In this document: positions 1 through 9,045 of the stretch, in pieces
How the letters are laid out: each line of letters starts with the position of its first letter
Position numbering within the stretch: position 1 is the first letter of the stretch
Assembly (NCBI RefSeq): GCF_000315625.1
Contig: NW_005434503.1
Span: 1 to 61,704, forward strand
Direction: 5' to 3'
From: Guillardia theta CCMP2712
Lineage: Eukaryota > Cryptophyceae > Pyrenomonadales > Geminigeraceae
Length of the DNA: 61,704 nucleotides
Translations under genes and position numbers: made by a program
Notes under the pieces: model-generated
Seen by the model: only the letters and a program-made list of their open reading frames with translations
Database searches by the model: none
What the model was told of the DNA's origin: nothing

Positions 1-3000
1 GACCTTGTTCCGCCACGAGCGCTGGGTCCCCTCGCAGTTCCGCGTCCTCTAGCTCTCTAACCTTCTGCATTGGGAGATGATCCGTGAGATCACGGTATCC
101 TGCTATCTCCCATGTTGTTTTATCCGATTCTTCTAGTGCTACAATTGCTTTCGTGATTGTGTTTGCAGGTAGCAGTGATAGAAAGATCCAGTCATCTGTC
201 CCTTCTCGCTCGATCCCAATCATCAGTTGCTGGTTTGCACTCCAAAATGCTCTAACGCCCCTCGTGTCTTCGCTAGATAAGGTTGCTTCGATTTGGTTGA
301 TGAGCTCGTCGGCATTGTCGACTATCTTGCCGAGCAGTCGAAGAGCCAAGCCTTTGTGGCAACGAAGGGAGTTAGGGTGTTTTTTCTTGATGTCTTGACT
401 TATCATCGGTTCTTTGGGAATGAAATCATTCTTGCGTCCCATTGCATTCTGGGATTCACGGCTGCCTACCGTGCCTAGCCGTGTTTGCTGCTGTTGGCAG
501 ATCTCTTGGAAAACTTCGTTGTTTTGTTCTTCACATATCGTTCTGAACCTCTCGATCTTAGTTCGCAATTCTCTTTGTAATGTAGCTTCCGTAGGTACAC
601 CAGTCGCTGGGCTTTGCTGTGATGCTTCCCTAAGTTTAGTCCGCAAGTTGCGGATCGATCTCTTCAAATCCATTTGTTCTTTGTTCGAATGTCGCCTCCC
701 TCCCTTTCTGATTTTCACCTCCTTTAGTGGTAGAGAGTTGGCGAGCATCTCACAAATGTTACATTCTTGCGCCTTAGCTCGCATGTCTCGTATGTTTGCA
801 TCTAGTTGTTGCGCCCATTCGATCTTCTTCTCCTCCCACGAATCGCGATCCAGCACCCATCTGCTTTTAGGGGTTTCCCCCTTCTTCTGTCGTGAATTCA
901 TCTGATGCACTTCTACTCGTGGGATTAGCTGCGTCTCCTCGGACGTGAACTTGGTGTGTACTTGCACCACCAGGGCTCTGTGATCAACTGCTCCCCCTAT
1001 CACACAGCCGTCGACCGTCCACGATTGAAGGGAGATGTTTGGAAAGTTGTCCTCGTCACTTGGGGGGTGAATAGCGAGAACTGCGTCGAGTTTGGCTTCT
1101 ATTAGTTCTTGTTTGTACCATGTTGAGAAGGTAAATGTTGTCCCAGTCTCGCTGATCTGTTCATATGAGAGTGTACGGTGTGCGGAAAGGTCTGCCAGGA
1201 ATTTCTCGAATCTCTCATCTGCTTTTGCGGTGATAGATGAGGGGGAATATCCTCTCCGCATTGGTGTTGTTGTGTTGGTTCTTGCTGCATTAAAGTCTCC
1301 GGCTATGATGTGTGTCTCTCTCGTTCCCAGAGCGAGGTGTAGCAGCTCTGCCCACAGTTCCCCTTGCTCTCGAATCGCATTTTCCGCAGGTACCTGATGG
1401 AGGTTTGTGACTAAGAAAGAGTTTTTCCCTGTTCCGACTTTGATCGAAAACACTCGGTTTCGATATTTCTTTTCTTTGTTGCACGCCTGGTGAGCGGCAG
1501 GGGAAGGGGAAGGCGACAGGGCCGCATGTACCAGCGTTACCAACCTCAGGTCTCCTTTCCCCTTCTTCGCATTGATCTTTGCAGGCCCCAGGAAGATTCT
1601 GTAGCAGGCCCAGTTCTCCTTGATCATCTTCCTTAATTTGTTCTCGTCGCGGGCCGAGACCCTTACCTCTTGTAGTAGCACAACCCCAGGTTGGAAGGAC
1701 TGGATTAAGTATGCGAGGATGTGCTTGAGAACAAAGTGATTGCAACCATTCACATTTTGTGAGATGAGGAAACCTGGGTCTGAGCTTTTTCGATGCATCT
1801 GCGCCCAATCATTGCCCCTTTGCTCCTCCTGCCTTTCCCCCCTCCGCTCCTTCCCTCTCTGGGAGGTTTTCTCTCCTGATTGTGCATTCTCCTCCATTTC
1901 CTCACCCAGATGTCTTGGTTGGGGCTTCGTGGAGGTCGCCTGCCGCTGGATTGCGATCGGCTGTACCTCCTCCTCAAGCTTTGTCGTCGAGGTCATCAGC
2001 CGCTGGATTGCGTGTGGCTGTACCTCCTCCTCAAGCTTTGTCGTCGAGGTCATCAGCCGCTGGATTGCGTGTGGCTGTACCTCCTCCTCAAGCTTTGTCG
2101 TCGAGGTCATCAGCCGCTGGATTGCGTTCGGCTGTACCTCCTCCTCCGGCTTTGTCGTCGATGTCAAGTTCTCTTGCACCCTCGCCTCCTTCGGCAGAGA
2201 TCGCAGAATTACCTGGGCCGTTTCCTCCATCTTCTCCAGATGGGTGAGAGCTTCGATCAGTTGTGTTCTGGTTTGCATCAGCCATTCTTGCGGAGGTCTT
2301 AGTCTTGTCCTCGTTTCCATCGTTGCTAGCCAGTCTTGATTTGTCTCGCAGAGCAGTAGGGTGTGAAGGATAGCGAACACTCCGCAGTTGAAGTTATCTT
2401 CCTGTTGGAAGGCTGAGCACCACTTTACCTGCCATGGGGCGTTGGTCTGATCGTCAAAGATGTGTTCGATCACTCCGATTGTCAGCTCAGCCATTTCACT
2501 TGCTCCGTGCTCCCCCGTTGTTGCAAGATTCCTCGCTCCCTCGATCCCTCGTGGGTCCCTCGTTGTGCTCGTTCTGTCCTCGCAGAGAGGGTCCAATATG
2601 TACGCGCATCGCCGATCATATCTTAATGCAATTAGAATCCAGTGGTTGCTGTGGATGATAGTTGGAAACAGGAAGGTGTGTTGCTCATCTCTCAAGCTGC
2701 TGAGGTGAAATCTGTTCCCGACTCTCAAGCGGGACGCCTCGTCTCGCAGACTGGATATTACCCTTGGCAAGAAGATGATGTTCCGCGTTTGCTGGTCCTC
2801 GTGGGCTCTCCCTTTGCGTACCATGTGTATTGCTCGTCCTCCTTGAAGAGCCTTGCTCATCTCATTGAGAGTAACTTCGATCATGTTCTCGCATAAAAAT
2901 CCGCTTACTCCTCGATTGTTCAGGGCAGTGATGCCAAATTCCTTGTCGCCTCGTTTGTCTGACCATGGGATCTCCTCGATCCAATCAAAAAAATACAGTG

Positions 3001-3100
3001 TTCTATCTACATGTTGCGTTTCCTTTGAAACCGTTTCCATCTCCCCCCCTTGCCTACTCCCGGCACTCCCCCCTTCCTCCTCCCTTCCTCCTCCTGTCAT
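1..3100 (-). CDS. Retrotransposon ORF2, 5' part: Ulp1-like protease plus AP-type endonuclease (partial)
   Basis: An uninterrupted frame runs from ATG at 3100 to the window edge (1033 codons). Residues about 60-260 look like a C48/Ulp1 cysteine protease: His153 in NHWILIAL, Asp170 in AYILDPL, Gln-Gln before Cys239 in NFNCGVF. The His-Asp spacing of 17 is that of yeast Ulp1 as I recall it. Residues about 315-390 are a Glu-rich linker with 19-aa repeats. Residues about 435-720 are an exonuclease-endonuclease-phosphatase domain: SQNVNG (447-452), LLQEVR with Glu478, AGDFNA with Asp602/Asn604, and VDHRAL with Asp706/His707. A basic, probably helical stretch follows and would lead to the RT domain off the edge. 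In known LINEs the endonuclease nicks target DNA for target-primed reverse transcription. The protease role is unknown; it could process the polyprotein or act on a host ubiquitin-like modifier. Confidence 0.88.
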   Translation of the reverse strand, partial: MTGGGREEEGGSAGSRQGGEMETVSKETQHVDRTLYFFDWIEEIPWSDKRGDKEFGITALNNRGVSGFLCENMIEVTLNEMSKALQGGRAIHMVRKGRAHEDQQTRNIIFLPRVISSLRDEASRLRVGNRFHLSSLRDEQHTFLFPTIIHSNHWILIALRYDRRCAYILDPLCEDRTSTTRDPRGIEGARNLATTGEHGASEMAELTIGVIEHIFDDQTNAPWQVKWCSAFQQEDNFNCGVFAILHTLLLCETNQDWLATMETRTRLRPPQEWLMQTRTQLIEALTHLEKMEETAQVILRSLPKEARVQENLTSTTKPEEEVQPNAIQRLMTSTTKLEEEVQPHAIQRLMTSTTKLEEEVQPHAIQRLMTSTTKLEEEVQPIAIQRQATSTKPQPRHLGEEMEENAQSGEKTSQRGKERRGERQEEQRGNDWAQMHRKSSDPGFLISQNVNGCNHFVLKHILAYLIQSFQPGVVLLQEVRVSARDENKLRKMIKENWACYRIFLGPAKINAKKGKGDLRLVTLVHAALSPSPSPAAHQACNKEKKYRNRVFSIKVGTGKNSFLVTNLHQVPAENAIREQGELWAELLHLALGTRETHIIAGDFNAARTNTTTPMRRGYSPSSITAKADERFEKFLADLSAHRTLSYEQISETGTTFTFSTWYKQELIEAKLDAVLAIHPPSDEDNFPNISLQSWTVDGCVIGGAVDHRALVVQVHTKFTSEETQLIPRVEVHQMNSRQKKGETPKSRWVLDRDSWEEKKIEWAQQLDANIRDMRAKAQECNICEMLANSLPLKEVKIRKGGRRHSNKEQMDLKRSIRNLRTKLREASQQSPATGVPTEATLQRELRTKIERFRTICEEQNNEVFQEICQQQQTRLGTVGSRESQNAMGRKNDFIPKEPMISQDIKKKHPNSLRCHKGLALRLLGKIVDNADELINQIEATLSSEDTRGVRAFWSANQQLMIGIEREGTDDWIFLSLLPANTITKAIVALEESDKTTWEIAGYRDLTDHLPMQKVRELEDAELRGDPALVAEQG
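1932..2159 (-). repeat. Four 57-bp tandem repeats coding a 19-aa unit in ORF2
   Basis: Four head-to-tail copies of 57 bp begin at 1932, 1989, 2046 and 2103; the two middle copies are almost identical. In the ORF2 frame each encodes a unit like KLEEEVQPHAIQRLMTSTT. The period is a multiple of three, so the frame is kept. They lie in the linker between protease and endonuclease domains. Confidence 0.93.
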
Positions 3101-3109
3101 GATTCGGTT

Positions 3110-5221
3110 TTAGAGTTGAGAGGCAACCTCTCCCTCTTGGTTGCCACTCTCCTCTTCCATCTCCAGTCCCATCTCCTCCTCTGCCTTGCTCAAGAGAAAC
3201 TCAATTTCGTCTCCCGAGCCAACGCTGCCTTGATAGGTTAGCGTAGCTGTGGAAACTACTTTATTCAGGGCAAGAAACAAGAGGTCAGTTCGAAATTCTT
3301 TTTGTTGTTTCTCCCCTCCTCTCCCTGTTGCTTTTGCAAAGGCTCCCTGGCGTCTTCTTGATGCTACCGTCTCCCACGCATGCTGCTCGCTTACTCTTGC
3401 AATCTTACTCTTCAAAACTTGCATGTCGTCGTCCTGGGTTGCCGAGGATGATTCCGCCCATTCCTTCAGTGTCGGAAAACATGCATTTCCAGGAGATGAC
3501 AAGCTGTCGTACAGGCCGACGATGGCTCCATCGAGCCTGAGTTTGCAAGCTTGGTTTTCTGCACTCTGTCCCTGGTTGACAGTCTCCTCTAGAACTTTGT
3601 AGATGTCTTCGAGGACCACGTTTGCCTCTGGTTCTGGGATGTTGATCTCATTCTCGATCCGTTCGAGATCTACCTGAGCCCAAAGAGGCTCTGTAGGGGG
3701 TTCTGTAGCGATCGCTTCCCAGATGTTGGCACTGCCTGGCTCTAGGAGAAGAAGTTTCCCTGCCCTGTCCCATGGCGCAAAGGACCTGAGGATGTCAATC
3801 GCCGTTTCTTTTTCTGAGAAGCTGAGCACTAGATGTTCACCGTTCCAGCTGTTGGTCTCGACATCTTCTTTCGAGGAGATCTTGACGATGTGCTCAGCCG
3901 CTGACTCCTTCCAGCTCGCCACGATCCGTCTCAGTCCTCGAATTGTCATGCCCATAGAGAGATCCTCCCCGTCGCAGATCTGTTCAGCTTCCTCTCTGGT
4001 GAACCTTCCCTTCTGTGCTTTACTCTTGACCAGTACCTCATAGGTCACTCTTCGTGGTACTGCTCCTAGCGCGTCGGGCAAGAAGTCCAACCTAATTGGA
4101 TGCTGTCTCGTTACCCTGGTGATTGCACTAACCTGAGTAGTGAACCATTTGAGGATCTTTTCATCTTCCGACATCAGTCCGAGGTGTATGCTTCCTCCAT
4201 TCCTGTCGTCTCCCTCAAACATCCGTAGCGTGGTGCTCAGGACGTCCGTCGAAGAGCATCTCGCAATCCAATCGATCTCTCTTCCTTGTCGTATCTCGTC
4301 CACTCCGGCTGCTGCGAAAGTGCGTTTGTTGGGCTGACCTTGAGGTCTCCTCTTCGTCTTGACCTCTAGCTGCATGCCCGCTTCCGGCTGCACCTCCAAC
4401 ACAGCTATTCCTTGTTGCAGCAGGTGTTGACGATAGATCTCCGTAATCCCAGCTGAGTTCATGCCATTCATCTTGAGGAGGTGAGAGAACTCAGCTAGGG
4501 CCCCCGCCTTGCCAGAGTGCTTATCCTTCTGTGGCCTTATCTTGAAGGAGCAAGGATGCTTCGAATGCGCGTTCACCGCGCGGATCATCTTTCCGTCGAT
4601 CCTGAAGTTCGTCTGTCCTTTCCACAGCAGTTCTGCTGCGTCGTTCAATTGGAGTGTTGCCACGACTGGGATTTCATCCACTGTCGGAATCAAATCTTTC
4701 TTGATCGGGGCTCTCCACGAGATGCATTTCTTGCCCTGCTCCTCGTGCACCAAGAGTCCTTGATCCTTCAACTTCTCACACAGTACCTCAACTTGTTTTA
4801 TGTACTGGGTAGGAACTCCGAGGATAGCCATGGTAATCAGTTTACCACTCTCGGGGGACGCTCCTGAAGCATCGATGCAGGCACTCTTGTCTAGTACCTC
4901 CTGTTTGTCTGCGTTCCATGCAGAGACATACCACGACTGTCCTTCTTCCCCCCATTCTTTGATGGCATCCTCCTGGCTCCTGACTTCAGCATGTTTGCAG
5001 GTCTGTCGAATGGCTTCGGCTAAGGCGTTCATCGAGACTTCCTTGGACTGCAAGGCTCTGCCTGTCCTGCTCTGAGGGTACTGCCTGACGAAGTGTTCCA
5101 ATCTTCGGATCAGCTCTCCTAGCGAAGGTGCTGAAGGCGTCGTGTCCTTGTTTAGGAACTGGGAAACTCGGACACGAGCAATCTGTTTCCTTTCCTCTTT
5201 GGATAGATACCACATGATCAA
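3110..5221 (-). CDS. Retrotransposon ORF1 protein, 703 aa
   Basis: The ORF immediately precedes ORF2 in the same frame and is separated from it by one TAA and three codons. The protein begins MIMWYLSKEERKQ, is rich in Lys/Arg and Glu, and has no CCHC zinc knuckle or obvious RRM that I can see. A basic segment around residues 285-305 could bind nucleic acid. ORF1 proteins of LINEs normally coat the RNA as a ribonucleoprotein, and that role is inferred only from position. The last residues are acidic. Translation starts inside the element, downstream of the tandem-repeat 5' region. Confidence 0.8.
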   Translation of the reverse strand: MIMWYLSKEERKQIARVRVSQFLNKDTTPSAPSLGELIRRLEHFVRQYPQSRTGRALQSKEVSMNALAEAIRQTCKHAEVRSQEDAIKEWGEEGQSWYVSAWNADKQEVLDKSACIDASGASPESGKLITMAILGVPTQYIKQVEVLCEKLKDQGLLVHEEQGKKCISWRAPIKKDLIPTVDEIPVVATLQLNDAAELLWKGQTNFRIDGKMIRAVNAHSKHPCSFKIRPQKDKHSGKAGALAEFSHLLKMNGMNSAGITEIYRQHLLQQGIAVLEVQPEAGMQLEVKTKRRPQGQPNKRTFAAAGVDEIRQGREIDWIARCSSTDVLSTTLRMFEGDDRNGGSIHLGLMSEDEKILKWFTTQVSAITRVTRQHPIRLDFLPDALGAVPRRVTYEVLVKSKAQKGRFTREEAEQICDGEDLSMGMTIRGLRRIVASWKESAAEHIVKISSKEDVETNSWNGEHLVLSFSEKETAIDILRSFAPWDRAGKLLLLEPGSANIWEAIATEPPTEPLWAQVDLERIENEINIPEPEANVVLEDIYKVLEETVNQGQSAENQACKLRLDGAIVGLYDSLSSPGNACFPTLKEWAESSSATQDDDMQVLKSKIARVSEQHAWETVASRRRQGAFAKATGRGGEKQQKEFRTDLLFLALNKVVSTATLTYQGSVGSGDEIEFLLSKAEEEMGLEMEEESGNQEGEVASQL

Positions 5222-5300
5222 ACAACCGTTTCTGCACAGAAAAATATCCTGTTCAGCACCCTAGCTCGCAGGGATCCCCTCAAACTGCAGGGGAGGAGAG

Positions 5301-5612
5301 CATGTCTGTTACTCCAGCGGCTGTCTGTTACTCCAGCGGTCTGTCTGTTACTCCAGCGGTCTGTCTGTTACTCCAGCGGTCTGTCTGTTACTCCAGCGGT
5401 CTGTCTGTTACTCCAGCGGTCTGTCTGTTACTCCAGCGGTCATGTCTGTTACTCCAGCGGTCTGTCTGTTACTCCAGCGGTCTGTCTGTTACTCCAGCGG
5501 TCTGTCTGTTACTCCAGCGGTCTGTCTGTTACTCCAGCGGTCTGTCTGTTACTCCAGCGGTCTGTCTGTTACTCCAGCGGTCTGTCTGTTACTCCAGCGG
5601 TCTGTCTGTTAC
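5301..5612. repeat. 20-bp tandem array in the element's 5' region (about 15 copies)
   Basis: The unit CTGTCTGTTACTCCAGCGGT repeats with almost no divergence; one junction near 5441 has an altered length (CATGTCTG start). It sits upstream of ORF1 and is probably part of the 5' UTR/promoter. The Leu/Cys-rich ORFs here are translations of the repeat. Confidence 0.95.
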
Positions 5613-5676
5613 AGTATACCAAGCCCTGCTCGCAGCTTCCTCCGGTCCCCTTTCCCTACGCGCCGCGGATGTGCAT

Positions 5677-5776
5677 GCCTCGGGAAGGGGCCCGGTGCCT
5701 CGGGAAGGGGCCCGGTGCCTCGGGAAGGGGCCCGGTGCCTCGGGAAGGGGCCCGGTGCCTCGGGAAGGGGCCCGGT
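5677..5776. repeat. Second 20-bp tandem array, five perfect copies
   Basis: The unit GCCTCGGGAAGGGGCCCGGT is repeated five times and ends exactly where the CCCTAAA tract begins. It has the same period as the neighbouring array but unrelated sequence. Confidence 0.95.
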
Positions 5777-5843
5777 CCTAAACCCTAAACCCTAAACCCT
5801 AAACCCTAAACCCTAAACCCTAAACCCTAAACCCTAAACCCTA
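5777..5843 (+). repeat. Telomere-type (CCCTAAA)n tract
   Basis: About nine perfect CCCTAAA units, the complement of the plant/algal-type telomere repeat TTTAGGG. The C-rich strand reads 5' to 3' left to right, as at the left end of a chromosome, so the retrotransposon lies on the distal side. Confidence 0.95.
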
Positions 5844-5867
5844 GTAGTAGTAGTAGTAGTAGTAGTC
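5841..5867. repeat. (TAG)n microsatellite
   Basis: About eight TAG triplets directly follow the telomere tract. Confidence 0.9.
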
Positions 5868-6328
5868 GATTTTATTAGAATGCTAGAGTAGTCGCATCGG
5901 GTACCTTCCCGGTCTAGTCTAGTCTAAATGGGTTCTCACGCTTGGCAGAGCGGCCCTTCTTGGATGGCCCGTTGTGGCATCCAGGGTTCTATCGTTGTTT
6001 CGCTGTTTCTGTTGTTTCCATAGTCCTCAGTTCCGAGCCGCCGGTGCGGCCATGTCTCCTCCGGGCCCGGGTTGACGGTTTCAGTGTAACCGTCCACCTG
6101 TCCAGTTTTTGCGCTAAGTCCATGTCCCTTCCCCGCCTGCCGCCTGTGAAGCTTCCCCGTCAGTCTGTCCTTGTTGACCTTTCCCCTGTCGTCATCCATC
6201 TGTCTCCTGTGTCCTTGCCCCTTCCTTGCCATGTTGGTTGTTTTTCGCCTATGAGGCTTCACCTTCGGTCTGTCCGTTGACCGTTGCCCTTTCGTCTCCC
6301 ATCTGTCTTCTGTGTCCTTGCCCCTTCC
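5868..6328. other. Subtelomeric-like spacer, no gene seen
   Basis: Only short ORFs without recognisable domains. A motif CATCTGTCTCCTGTGTCCTT near 6189 recurs with one change near 6299, so the segment contains an old internal duplication. Confidence 0.5.
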
Positions 6329-6366
6329 AAACCCTATACCCTATACCCTAAACCCTATACCCTAAG
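6329..6366 (+). repeat. Degenerate telomere-like repeats
   Basis: A run alternating CCCTAAA and CCCTATA units, in the same orientation as the perfect tract. It suggests an older, decaying telomere array. Confidence 0.8.
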
Positions 6367-6518
6367 TCGAGGGGAGCCTCGGAGAGGCAACTCTCCCGAC
6401 CGAGGCTGCCTAAGCCAAGAGAAAATTGCAGAAGCACGGTAGAAAGAAGGAAGAGACCTCAGAAGAAGGGTTAGCATTGTAGGCCGTGTACTCCCAGTGC
6501 TCCGAGCCTCTTTAGACT

Positions 6519-6556
6519 AGACTAAACACTAAACCCTAACTAAACCCTAATCCCTG
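6519..6556 (+). repeat. Degenerate telomere-like repeats, second remnant
   Basis: AAACACTAAACCCTAACTAAA-type sequence in the same orientation, next to the first gene at 6620. Confidence 0.7.
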
Positions 6557-6619
6557 ATTTTTCACAGGAACCACAACCAGGGACGGATCGGACTGGCCAT
6601 ATTTTTTGGCTACGCGAGG

Positions 6620-9045
6620 ATGGGAGGATTGATGGTTATGCTTGTTCTCATAGTCTTTCTTCATCCCAATGAAAAGATCTCTAAGATTCGAAACAGTATC
6701 TGTCAAAAAGCTTATCCGCACTATTTGACACAGAGGCATATTCCGACAAAACCATGTGATGTACTCAAATTCTGGTTCAAAAAAGACTATAGAAAGCTTT
6801 TCAAAGAACTTTGGTTTACAAAAGAAGGAAGTGAAGAAAGACGAATAGCAGACGAGCTGGTGAACTCGACCTTCTTCAGTACTGTGATTCAAGCCGAGCA
6901 GGGTCAACTAGAGATTTGGAAAAGAAGTGCTTCAGATATCACTGCTTTGATTATAGTATTGGATCAATTTTCGAGGCATTGTTACCGTGATGAACATGAC
7001 GACTGGAAAATAAAACGCAACAGTGAGGCTGCTAGGCAATTGTCGATGGATCTGCTATCCAAAAATTGGCTTGAAAAGCTCAAGTATGAAGAACGGGTTT
7101 TTGCAATGATGCCTATAAGACACTCACCTGACCAAGGCTCCTTGAAGCTTCTCATAGATATGACAGAAAAATGGGAAAAGGAAGCAAGAAATGCAAAAGA
7201 TGAGCGATCACTTGAAATCCTTGTTCGATTTAAACGAGCAACTCGTCGGCAACTTGACAACCTGCAAGACAGCCTAAGATATGATGGTGAGTTATTCGAA
7301 TTCAGAGGGTTTGATCCCATTGATCCATCTCAAGCCCTGGAACATCAAGTTTGCAAGACGATAAATTGTTTTCTAGAAACTCATTGCAGCAGTGGCTCAG
7401 TGGTGGTTTCGTTATCGGGAGGCGTAGACTCAATGGTTCTTTGTCAGTGTCTCTGCTACATCAGAGATGTGAAAAGTAAGTCAAGTAAAACAGTCAGGGG
7501 GAAACCTGCATGTGGTGCAAAACAATATTTTCTTCGAAACATATCTGCCGTACACATCAATTATGGAAACAGAAAGGAAAGTTTCGAAGAAGCTCACTTC
7601 CTGCAAAAGTGGTGTCAGCAAAGAAATATTCACTTTCACTTGAAAAATGTCGAAAACCTTACAAGGAATCAAAAAGGAGTAGATCGTTCTGATTACGAAA
7701 TTCAGACACGTGAAATTCGTTTCTCAGCTTATTCGACTGCGCTTTCAGGTTGTTCCATTCTGGTTAGCCCTGAGGTTTAACAAGTTTCGTAAGAAAGCGG
7801 AGCAACGGGGATAATGCTCGGTCATCATCAAGGAGACGTGGAAGAAAATGTCATCTCTAATGTTATGAAAGGAAGTAGCGTCCTTAACCTAGCGGTATAC
7901 GATGCATGGAAACGGAATTGAAGTTCTGACGTGATCCCAGGGAATGAAAGAAGTGCAGTATATGACGCAGTACAGGGTTGAGCTTCAGCGGCCCTTGCTC
8001 TCTTTGCACAAGCATGAAATCTACAATTTCTCAATGACATACGGAGTTCCTTACTTCAAAGATACCACGCCAAGCTGGAGTACTCGAGGAAAATTAAGAG
8101 GGTGTGACCATGCATCCAAGAGCAGACTTCGTTTTACGAATTGATTCTCCAGCGTGCTGATTCCTGTTCTGAAGGACATTTATGGCGACGGTGTAATGTC
8201 GCGGTTGGGTTGAAATATTGGCATATCAACGTTTTTACTGATTGTAAATCTAGGCTTAGCTCGATAGCCAAGGACGCTTATGAGCTTTCATGTCTGGTGC
8301 AGTCTGAGATCTTTGAGACGTTTTGGTCAAGCATTGAGTTTCGAGAGCTAGGAAACAGTTTGAAAATGAGAAACGGCAACCGTAACAAATGTAACAGGTG
8401 CATGGATTGATTGTCAGCCATTCTTGAACAAACCTCCTTATTTCTGGATGGAGGGTAAGAGCGAATCCTTTTGAGCTCTGATAGGGGCATAACACGTGCA
8501 ATTCGATCTATATGCCATCAGCAATTCGATCTATATGCCATCGACTTGGATATAGTACTCCTCGGCCGTCAGCTGTTGATCTCATTCTGAAAAAATTACG
8601 TGAAGCCAAAAGAAACGAACATGGTAAGCTCAGTCAAGCATCTTTCTGTAACGCATTATGTAATTATGTTCAGAATACCACCAAAATCCTCAATCGAGAT
8701 GGATACATGCTCGCCAGGTTCTGGTTTAGATCAAACAACAAGTTTCTGACTTGCTCCGAGACCCTTCAAGTACTTATCAAGGGTTTGAGACTATATTTTT
8801 TGGATGCATCCTTATTGCAACCTTGGCAGTATCCTTGCATGTTGACTTTTGAAAAGCGACTGACATTTGCGCGAGGCCAAATCAAGATATTGAATTTAAA
8901 GTTAACAGGTCAATTGCATTCAGTTTTTCATACCTTGCTTGAGTCAAAGACAGCAAAAGGATCTTTGGAATGTGGGAAGTTGAAATTTCTCAGCTGGAAT
9001 GCAACGATGCAAAGCTACTTTTTATTCAAGAAAAAGTTTCCTTAG
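6620..9045 (+). CDS. DUF924 domain fused to a TilS-like PP-loop ATPase
   Basis: Exon 1 (6620 to about 7749) starts with a hydrophobic segment, then a DUF924-like region (residues about 45-185: LKFWF, LDQFSRHCYRD, ERVFAMMPIRHS), then the PP-loop SGGVDS (266-271). Later exons carry GIMLGHHQGDVEENVIS, RPLLSLHKHEI and YFKDTTPSWSTRGKLR, signature blocks of tRNA(Ile)-lysidine synthetase relatives, and a C-terminal block near 8520-8600. Introns of about 45-60 nt (for example after 7749 and about 7892-7937) restore frame at each apparent break, so the gene need not be broken. The likely activity is ATP-dependent modification of a tRNA base, perhaps in an organelle given the N-terminus. The junction near 8360-8400 is unresolved and the 3' end could extend to about 9520. 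Confidence 0.8.
8498..8542 (+). repeat. Tandem 23-bp duplication at an intron 3' end
   Basis: GCAATTCGATCTATATGCCA plus two bases occurs at 8498 and again at 8521. The proposed exon begins inside the second copy, after the AG created between the copies, so the first copy lies in the intron. Confidence 0.85.

Larger units (their letters stand above)
1..5776 (-). mobile_element. Non-LTR (LINE-like) retrotransposon, 3' part off the left edge
   Basis: Two consecutive long ORFs read leftward. The second contains an apurinic-type endonuclease domain, the usual N-terminal enzyme of LINE ORF2 proteins. The 5' region (5222-5776) is non-coding and made mostly of two 20-bp tandem arrays, as in many LINE promoter/5' UTR regions. 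The right boundary coincides with the start of a CCCTAAA tract. The reverse transcriptase and 3' end lie beyond position 1 and are not seen, so the class rests on the endonuclease, the ORF arrangement and the absence of LTRs. Both ORFs are open over more than 5 kb, so the copy is young or active. Confidence 0.85.

Noticed and set aside
84-2900. Plus-strand ORFs over the left 3 kb
   Set aside because: They are antisense shadows of the continuous minus-strand retrotransposon ORF2, which has clear enzymatic motifs.
5301-5795. Possible CRISPR-like array or Leu/Cys-rich protein
   Set aside because: The repeats are directly adjacent with no spacers, in a eukaryotic 5' region; the ORFs are translations of the repeat.
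7740-8550. TilS-like gene as a frameshifted pseudogene
   Set aside because: Nearly every frame break is repaired by a short GT-AG intron that also restores family motifs.
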